Positions 42,765 to 48,354 of a DNA stretch of 48,354 nucleotides are shown here, in pieces. Under the pieces are notes generated by a model. The model ran no database searches. It saw only the letters and a list, made by a program, of their open reading frames with translations, and was not told the origin of the DNA. Numbering within the stretch: the stretch's first letter is position 1; each line of letters opens with the position of its first letter. The translations under genes and the position numbers were made by a program. The stretch comes from Candidatus Omnitrophota bacterium (GTDB taxonomy: Bacteria > Hinthialibacterota > Hinthialibacteria > Hinthialibacterales > Hinthialibacteraceae): the NCBI GenBank assembly GCA_040755155.1, contig JBFMBP010000056.1:25217-73570 (forward strand), read 5' to 3'.

Positions 42765-44480
42765 ATGCTGCTCTCTCTTCGCATCGCCAATTTCGTTTTG
42801 ATCGACGATTGCCGGATCGATTTTCATTCCGGCTTAAATGCGTTGACGGGGGAAACCGGCGCCGGGAAATCCATCATCGCCGATGCGCTGAATTTCCTGC
42901 TGGGCGAGCGCGGATCGCCCGATAAGGCTCGCGATGCCAAGCGCGACGCTTTCGTAGAGGCGGAATTTCAACTCGATCCCGCTTCTCCCAATACGAAAAC
43001 CATCCTGCGTCTTTTGGAAGAATCCGGCATTCCCGCCGAAGAGGAGACGCTGCTGCTCTCTCGCAGCCTTTCCCCCTCAGGGCGTAACCGCATCTTCATC
43101 AATAATACTCAATGCTTGCTAAAAATTTTGCGTCCCGTCGGCGCGCTGCTCGTCGATCTTCATGGCCAGCACGAGCATCAATCTCTTCTCGACAAAAGCA
43201 GTTATCGCCCGCTGCTCGACGATTTCGGGGATTACGGCGAGACGCTGCAGCGCTACCGCAGCGCCTACCGCGAATGGACTCAAATCCTCGACCGCCTGCA
43301 TCGTCTGGAAAACGACGACCGCGAACGCCGCCGTCTTCTGGAAGCCCTCCGTTTCCAGCGGGAGGAAATCGATGCCGCCGGTTTAATCCCGGGCGAGGAG
43401 GAAGAGATCGAAGCCCGAATGCGCATCATCCAACACGCCGAACGGTTGAGCGCATGCTGCGGCGATTTGGAGGCTTCTTTTAACGAAAGCGAATCCAGTA
43501 AACCTTCCTTGTTGGACGAATTAGATCGCCTGGATGGCCTGTTGCATGAGATGAGCCGCCTCGATCCTTCGCTCTCCACTCTCATCGATTCCTGGCAAAG
43601 CGCCATGATTTCCATTCAGGAAATCGCCCGCGAGATTCAATCTTACTCGCAAAAATTAGAATTCGATCCCGATGAGTTGGAAAAACTCCATCAGCGCCGT
43701 TTTCTCATCAAAACCCTCAAAAGCAAATACGGCGCGGATATCCAAGACGTATTGAATTACCGGGACAAAATCGAGAAAGACCTGTTCGAAATCGAAAATT
43801 TCGAGGAAGAATGCGAGAAATGCCGGCAAGAGGAAGTACGAATCCGAAGCGATCTTTTTCCCCTCGCGCAACAGCTTCATGAAGCGAGAGTCGTCACGGC
43901 TAATGATATTTCGGCCAGCGTTACATCCGAACTGGAATTTTTGGGGATGAAGCAGGCGCGCTTCGAAATTATGGTTCAATTTCGGGAGAATAAAGCGGAA
44001 GGAGCGCCTCTTCCGGCGGAATACGGGCCGGAAGGCGCCGATAACGTGGAATATATGGTGACAACGATTCCCGATCTTCCCGCCCGGCCCTTGCGGGAAG
44101 TGGCGTCCGGCGGCGAAATTTCGCGGATTATGCTGGCGTTGAAATGCGCCTTAAGCCGCGTGGATCCGGTAGCGATGATGGTTTTCGACGAAATCGATGT
44201 GGGCGTGGGCGGCAAAACGGCGGAAGCGGTGGCGGAACGGCTGGCCAGCCTAGCGAAGCGCAAGCAGGTGCTTTGCATTACCCACCTTCCCCAAATCGCC
44301 AGCCGGGCGGATCGGAATATGCGGGTGGAAAAGCTGGAAAAAGACGGGAAACTCGTCAGCGCCGTAACTCTTCTCAAAGGCAAGGAACGAGAACTGGAAC
44401 TAGCCAGAATGCTGGGCCGCGAAGACTCCGCCGCTTCTCAGAGATACGCCCGCGAACTCTTACAACGATCGTCCTCATAG
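42765..44480 (+). CDS. recN: DNA repair protein RecN
   Basis: A 571-residue SMC-like ATPase of full RecN length. It has LRIANFVLIDDCRIDFHSGLNALTGETGAGKSIIADAL (Walker A at about 30-37), the RecN-specific LLVDLHGQHEHQSLLD, a central coiled coil with short hinge (about 155-375), then EVASGGEISRIMLALK (signature), MMVFDEIDVGVGGKTAEAV (Walker B) and CITHLPQIASRADR (H-loop). RecN acts early in double-strand-break repair, bridging DNA ends for RecA. The residues all look intact. No SOS box could be recognised upstream. Confidence 0.96.
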   Translation: MLLSLRIANFVLIDDCRIDFHSGLNALTGETGAGKSIIADALNFLLGERGSPDKARDAKRDAFVEAEFQLDPASPNTKTILRLLEESGIPAEEETLLLSRSLSPSGRNRIFINNTQCLLKILRPVGALLVDLHGQHEHQSLLDKSSYRPLLDDFGDYGETLQRYRSAYREWTQILDRLHRLENDDRERRRLLEALRFQREEIDAAGLIPGEEEEIEARMRIIQHAERLSACCGDLEASFNESESSKPSLLDELDRLDGLLHEMSRLDPSLSTLIDSWQSAMISIQEIAREIQSYSQKLEFDPDELEKLHQRRFLIKTLKSKYGADIQDVLNYRDKIEKDLFEIENFEEECEKCRQEEVRIRSDLFPLAQQLHEARVVTANDISASVTSELEFLGMKQARFEIMVQFRENKAEGAPLPAEYGPEGADNVEYMVTTIPDLPARPLREVASGGEISRIMLALKCALSRVDPVAMMVFDEIDVGVGGKTAEAVAERLASLAKRKQVLCITHLPQIASRADRNMRVEKLEKDGKLVSAVTLLKGKERELELARMLGREDSAASQRYARELLQRSSS

Positions 44481-44585
44481 GGCTTTTTTGCCGGGACGGT
44501 CTGCCGTTTTTGGAATTTTGGAAGATCGGCGGGAAAAATCTCTTACGAAAAGTAAAAAATAAGGGCGTTGTTTGCGCTATGATAA

Positions 44586-44614
44586 TTGACATGAGACGTT
44601 TTGATTGGTATGGT
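44586..44614 (+). promoter_or_regulatory. Sigma-70-type promoter of the bactofilin gene
   Basis: Perfect TTGACA (44586-44591), 17-base spacer, TATGGT (44609-44614, four of six -10 bases). The expected start near 44621 leaves a leader of about 87 bases before the ATG at 44708. Confidence 0.6.
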
Positions 44615-44707
44615 GGAAAGCAAAAATGAGCGATATTCGAGCCGAAAGCCTTTTTTCGGTTTGAAGCAAATAAGGGTAAATCGTAAAAACCTGTTAGTGG
44701 AGGGAAA

Positions 44708-45232
44708 ATGGCTGTGGACATCCTGCGGAATGAACGTTCGGGGCAACCATCCAGTCAACCACAATCCCCACCGGCGGCTCCACCGAAACGCTTCGATGAG
44801 AATCCCTATACAACCTTGGGCGAAGATACCCAATTCGAAGGTACCCTTCGTTTCAAGGATGGGCTTAAGATCGAAGGGAAATTCAACGGAGACATCTCGT
44901 CCGAGGGGATTCTGATTATTGGAAAAACCGGTCACGTGACGGCCGAAATTGCGGTTGGCAGTATAATTGTCGAGGGAAAAGTTACGGGCAACATCGTTGC
45001 CAACGAACTGGTGGAATTGCGCAGTTCCGCTGAATTGAGGGGCGATATTACCGCCGCCAAGCTGAAAATCGAAGAGGGCGTCATCTTCGTCGGCAAATCC
45101 GATGTTCAACCGAACAATAAAGCTAAGACGTCAGCCCCTGCCGGCGGAGGCGGAGGAGCGCCCAAACCACCCGTTAAACCGGACGACAAATCGCAATCGC
45201 CCCAACAACAAGAAGACAAAAAGGGCAAATAA
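44708..45232 (+). CDS. Bactofilin (polymer-forming cytoskeletal protein)
   Basis: A 174-residue bactofilin. A short Pro/Gln-rich N-tail is followed by the beta-helix core (about 36-135), with short right-handed repeats such as DGLKIEGKFNGDISSEGILIIGKTGHVTAEI, IIVEGKVTGNIVANELVEL and AELRGDITAAKLKIEEG. The C-tail is Gly/Pro/Lys-rich. Bactofilins polymerise without nucleotide on the inner side of the membrane and place cell-wall or polar machinery (stalk, flagella, chromosome). GGAGGG is the ribosome site. It is transcribed on its own, with a clear promoter and terminator. Confidence 0.92.
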   Translation: MAVDILRNERSGQPSSQPQSPPAAPPKRFDENPYTTLGEDTQFEGTLRFKDGLKIEGKFNGDISSEGILIIGKTGHVTAEIAVGSIIVEGKVTGNIVANELVELRSSAELRGDITAAKLKIEEGVIFVGKSDVQPNNKAKTSAPAGGGGGAPKPPVKPDDKSQSPQQQEDKKGK

Positions 45233-45278
45233 TCCATCGTTTTCCGGTTGGGAACTTTTTTTAATCGAACCATCATTC

Positions 45279-45316
45279 CGTCTCCCTTCGGTGAGAAGGG
45301 AGACGTTTTATTTTTT
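45279..45316 (+). terminator. Intrinsic terminator after the bactofilin gene
   Basis: CGTCTCCCTTC (45279-45289), loop GGTGA, GAAGGGAGACG (45295-45305): a perfect 11-bp stem followed by TTTTATTTTTT. Confidence 0.92.
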
Positions 45317-45402
45317 AAGCAAGTCTTTCCGCCGATTTTACTATTCATCAACCGCCGTCATTCGATGCCACGAAATTCCATTTCTATTTATTAGGTGACA
45401 AA

Positions 45403-46425
45403 ATGCCCCAATCCCCCTTGCGAATTTCTCTCGCTCAAATTCCAACACCTATCGAGCCGCTGCCAAAATTAAGCCGCGAATTCGGCGCCGATCTTCGCGT
45501 AAAAAGAGACGATTTGACGGGATCGGCGCTATCAGGAAACAAAGTCCGCAAGCTCGAATATTTACTGGCCGACGCCCTCAATAAAGGATGCGATTCCATC
45601 ATCACCTGCGGCGCCGTCGCTTCCAACCATGCCCGCGCCGCCGTCATCGCCGCGCGTAAAATCGGATTGGATTCTCTGCTCATCCTGGCGGGCGACGAAC
45701 CGAAGGCGGCGGAGGGCAACCTGCAACTCGATCTGCTGGCGGGCGCGCAAGTTCGTTATATTTCGAAAGAGGAATATTCCAACCGCATTGACAATATTCT
45801 TCAGCAAGCGGCGGATCAGTGGAAAGCGGAAGGACGAAATCCCTACGTCATTCCTACCGGCGGCTCCAATTCCGTCGGTTTGATGGGCTACGTCCAAGCG
45901 GCGGCGGAAATTGACGAACAATGCGCCGAACAGCAATGGAATCCGGATTTCCTTGTCTGCGCCGTCGGTTCCGGCGGAACGTATGCGGGATTGCTGCTGG
46001 GGACCCTTTTGCGGAGAATACAAACCAAGGTTCTCGGAATTCTCGTCTGCGGAACAGTGGAGCATTTCCGAGAAAAGGTTTTGCGCGATATTCGAGGTTC
46101 CATTGAAAAATACCAATTGGAAACGAATGTGGATGAAAGTTCCATCCATTTAGTTGATGGTTATATCGGCGGCGGCTATGCCGTCACGAATTCGCAGCAA
46201 CTGCGGTTAATCCGCCACATCGCCCAACAAGAAGCGCTGATTCTGGATCCCGTCTATACAGGCAAGGCATTTTGCGGCCTTCTCGGAGAAATCGAGAAGG
46301 GAGACATTCCTCAAGGGGCGAAGGTCTTGTTCATCCACACCGGCGGCGTCTTCGGCCTCTCCGCCTATTCCGAAACGATGACGAAGGAATGGGGATCGCT
46401 AGCAGTATGGCCGGATAGTTTATAA
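45403..46425 (+). CDS. dcyD: D-cysteine desulfhydrase/ACC deaminase-family PLP enzyme
   Basis: A 340-residue fold-type II PLP enzyme. It has LRVKRDDLTGSALSGNKVRKLEYLLADAL, with the Schiff-base Lys in GNKVRKLE, then TCGAVASNHARAAVIAA, IPTGGSNSVGLMGYVQA, AVGSGGTYAGLLLG and LDPVYTGKAFCGL. This is the D-cysteine desulfhydrase/1-aminocyclopropane-1-carboxylate deaminase family. D-cysteine desulfhydrase releases H2S, pyruvate and ammonia, and is the more common activity in bacteria. Which activity applies here cannot be settled by reading, so the symbol is tentative. It stands alone after the bactofilin terminator. Confidence 0.85.
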   Translation: MPQSPLRISLAQIPTPIEPLPKLSREFGADLRVKRDDLTGSALSGNKVRKLEYLLADALNKGCDSIITCGAVASNHARAAVIAARKIGLDSLLILAGDEPKAAEGNLQLDLLAGAQVRYISKEEYSNRIDNILQQAADQWKAEGRNPYVIPTGGSNSVGLMGYVQAAAEIDEQCAEQQWNPDFLVCAVGSGGTYAGLLLGTLLRRIQTKVLGILVCGTVEHFREKVLRDIRGSIEKYQLETNVDESSIHLVDGYIGGGYAVTNSQQLRLIRHIAQQEALILDPVYTGKAFCGLLGEIEKGDIPQGAKVLFIHTGGVFGLSAYSETMTKEWGSLAVWPDSL

Positions 46426-46504
46426 AACGAAGTCTCAACGCTTAAGGATAATTATTCCCTAAAAGAATTAGCCTCAAACGATTTGATGAGTAGGAGGCGA
46501 TAGC

Positions 46505-47695
46505 ATGTTGATTCAACAGATTCAAATGAAAAATTTCCTTTCTTTTGGCCCAGAGAGCGAAGCCATTCCTCTTAGACCATTGAATTTGATTGTTGGTCCG
46601 AATGGTTCCGGCAAATCCAATCTGATAGAAGCTATCGCATTAATGCAATCGGCTCCCAGTCAATTAAATGTACCTATCCGTGAAGGAGGAGGCGTGCGAG
46701 ATTGGTTGTGGAAGGGATCGGACAAATCCGTTAACGCGAGTTTGGAGATTATTGTTGACGATATACTTCCCAAAGCCAAATCGAATTTAATTCGATACCG
46801 CTTCGATTTCACAGAAAATGCTGGGCGGTTTGAAATAGTGGACGAATTAATAGAGAATGCTAAAGCATGGCCAGGTCATCATGATCCTTATTTCTATTAT
46901 CGTTACGAGAATAATCACCCTGTCCTTAATGTAAAATCCGCCAGCGATGCAACATCTTTCCCAAGACCCCTTCGACGCGAAGATGTGGATCCAGAAAAAT
47001 CTATTCTCGCCCAACGCCGCGATCCAGATTCCTATCCTGAAATTACTCGTTTGGCAGAGGTTCTTGCTTCCATACGCATCTATCGAGATTGGTCATTGGG
47101 ACGATATACGCCGCCTCGCTTGCCGCAGCCTGCGGATCTTCCCAATTTGTGGCTTGAAGAAAATGCGCGCAATCTAGGACTCGTGTTGAACCGCTTGAAG
47201 CGGAATATGGAAACCAAATCGAGACTCCTTGAGATGTTCAAGGCGATATATTCCGAAGCTCAGGACTTCGATGTCATGATCGAAGGAGGAACCGTCCAGA
47301 TATTCGTTCAAGAGGATCGATTTAACGTTCCCGCCACCCGTCTTTCCGATGGAACGCTGCGTTATTTGTGCCTGCTTGCGATTCTATGCGATCCATCGCC
47401 GCCACCGCTTGTTTGCATTGACGAACCGGAACTTGGCTTGCATCCCGACCTCATCAATCACATCGCGGACGCTCTTCGTTATGCCAGCCAGAATACTCAA
47501 TTAATCGTTACAACGCACTCAACAGACTTAGTGGATGCCTTCACCGACGAACCAGAGATCATCTTGGTTTGCGAGAAATTGGAGGGGTGCTCCCATATGA
47601 AGCGGCTTGACAAGGAACAACTTGCCCCGTGGCTCGAAAAATATCGTCTCGGCGCCCTTTGGACCAGCGGCGAGATTGGAGGCAACCGTTGGTAA
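46505..47695 (+). CDS. AAA ATPase (COG4637-like, OLD/RecF-type)
   Basis: A 396-residue ABC-like ATPase of the AAA_21 group. It has IQMKNFLSFGPESEAI near the start and Walker A G31PNGSGKSN, with the RecF-like continuation LIEAIALMQS. RLSDGTLRYLCLLAIL is the signature. Walker B is LVCID306EPELGLHP, and VTTHSTDLVDAF is the H-loop. The C-terminus GALWTSGEIGGNRW is the ending I recognise from this ATPase group. The gene overlaps the next by seven bases. Together they form an ATPase/Toprim-like pair, as in OLD nucleases and the PARIS system. AGGAGG lies seven bases before the ATG. Confidence 0.87.
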   Translation: MLIQQIQMKNFLSFGPESEAIPLRPLNLIVGPNGSGKSNLIEAIALMQSAPSQLNVPIREGGGVRDWLWKGSDKSVNASLEIIVDDILPKAKSNLIRYRFDFTENAGRFEIVDELIENAKAWPGHHDPYFYYRYENNHPVLNVKSASDATSFPRPLRREDVDPEKSILAQRRDPDSYPEITRLAEVLASIRIYRDWSLGRYTPPRLPQPADLPNLWLEENARNLGLVLNRLKRNMETKSRLLEMFKAIYSEAQDFDVMIEGGTVQIFVQEDRFNVPATRLSDGTLRYLCLLAILCDPSPPPLVCIDEPELGLHPDLINHIADALRYASQNTQLIVTTHSTDLVDAFTDEPEIILVCEKLEGCSHMKRLDKEQLAPWLEKYRLGALWTSGEIGGNRW

Positions 47696-48306
47696 CCATC
47701 AAACTGTACGTCGAGGGCGGCGGCGATTCTGATTCGCTTCACAGGCTCTGTCGCCAGAGTTTCAGAATTTTTCTGGAAAAGGCCGGATTCAAAGGCCGAA
47801 TGCCGCGCATCGTGGCCTGCGGCGGAAGGTTGGCGGCTTACGATCATTTCAAAACCTCGAATGAATCAGGGGAAACCAGTTTGTTATTGATCGATAGCGA
47901 AGATTTCGTAGCCAGCGATTCCCCCTGGATGCATTTGGCTAACCCGTCAGGAGATGGATTTACCAAACCGGAAAATGCCACTGACGAGCATTGTCATTTC
48001 ATGGTTGTTTGTATGGAATCATGGTTTCTTGCGGATAAGGAAGCGCTTATAAGTTATTTCGGCCAAGGCTTCAACGAGACGGCTTTACCTCAGAATTCCG
48101 AAATTGAAGCCATTTCTAAGAAGGATATTTATGATGGATTGCATAAGGCTTCATCCAAATGCAAAACAAAAGCCCCTTATGGCAAAGGCAAACACTCTTT
48201 CGATATCCTTCTTAAAATTGATCCCGGAAAAGTTTGCAAGGCTTCTTTTTGGGCCAAGCGTTTTCTCGAAACGCTTGACGCTATCGCCGGAAACGATCGA
48301 ATTTGA
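47689..48306 (+). CDS. DUF4276 family protein, Toprim-like partner
   Basis: A 205-residue protein beginning VTIKLYVE9GGGDS and continuing LLLID69SED72, the Glu and Asp pattern expected of a Toprim-type metal site. HFMVVCMESWFLADKEAL and APYGKGKHSFDILLKIDP are typical of DUF4276. I choose TTG 47689 because GGAGG lies six bases upstream. An in-frame reading from 47629 would overlap the ATPase gene by 67 bases with no such site. It is translationally coupled to the ATPase. It may be a nuclease or nickase controlled by the ATPase. That is inference from the OLD/PARIS analogy. Confidence 0.78.
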   Translation: MVTIKLYVEGGGDSDSLHRLCRQSFRIFLEKAGFKGRMPRIVACGGRLAAYDHFKTSNESGETSLLLIDSEDFVASDSPWMHLANPSGDGFTKPENATDEHCHFMVVCMESWFLADKEALISYFGQGFNETALPQNSEIEAISKKDIYDGLHKASSKCKTKAPYGKGKHSFDILLKIDPGKVCKASFWAKRFLETLDAIAGNDRI

Positions 48307-48354
48307 AAAGTCGAATTTAAAAACGTACGGGAAAATAAGACTCTAGTAAACTTG

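Overview
The window reads as chromosome from an uncultured, flagellated, Gram-negative-type (diderm) bacterium of intermediate G+C. Support for this comes from a filament module (fliC-flaG-fliD-fliS), a glycero-manno-heptose nucleotide pathway of the LPS/S-layer-glycan kind, an MsbA-like ABC exporter, a bactofilin and a candidate lipoprotein. I cannot name the phylum. A secreted lamin-tail/CotH protein, B12-type radical SAM proteins and many hairpin-forming intergenic repeats are what I would expect from a poorly sampled candidate phylum (Sumerlaeota/Hydrogenedentota/Omnitrophota-like), but that is inference. I see no tRNA, rRNA, CRISPR array or insertion sequence. TTG and GTG starts are frequent.

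Layout. 35-2832 (-): a TPR lipoprotein overlapping a B12-type radical SAM protein. 2833-3574: a gene-free island of nested hairpins and repeats. 3575-5430 (-): a dicarboxylate/amino-acid symporter and a four-helix membrane protein. 5820-6718 (+): a GT87-like membrane glycosyltransferase broken by a frameshift. 7590-14228 (+): very large flagellin, FlaG, FliD and FliS, with a sigma-28-like promoter before fliD. 14340-15131 (-): a NYN-domain nuclease with its own promoter and a terminator hairpin in its leader. 15513-16361 (+): a ketose 3-epimerase. 16476-18140 (-): thiC with a TPP riboswitch and a strong sigma-70 promoter. 18261-21893 (+): a secreted LTD/CotH/Ig/LamG protein.

22018-34646 (+) is a nucleotide-sugar operon: methyltransferase, DegT aminotransferase, two extended SDRs, an HldE-like bifunctional enzyme with its domains in reverse order, a Gfo/Idh oxidoreductase, an SDR, a UDP-glucose-dehydrogenase homologue without its catalytic cysteine, GmhA, GmhB, a transaldolase and an MsbA-like ABC transporter. 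Transaldolase, GmhA, the kinase domain, GmhB and the nucleotidyltransferase domain together form a plausible complete route from fructose-6-phosphate to NDP-heptose. The aminotransferase, Gfo/Idh enzyme and dehydrogenase homologue could modify a sugar nucleotide further.

34706-40928 (-) is a convergent six-gene operon: glycosyltransferase candidate, FemAB/GNAT-like transferase, DegT aminotransferase, radical SAM/SPASM protein, formyltransferase and methyltransferase. It suggests an N-formylated, otherwise decorated amino sugar. 41286-48306 (+) holds a second B12-type radical SAM protein, recN, a bactofilin with clear promoter and terminator, a D-cysteine desulfhydrase-family enzyme, and an AAA ATPase/DUF4276 (Toprim-like) pair of the kind suspected in defence.

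The best candidates for unusual biology are the heptose operon (reversed HldE, Cys-less dehydrogenase, built-in transaldolase, no glycosyltransferase), the ATPase/Toprim-like pair, and the attenuated NYN gene.
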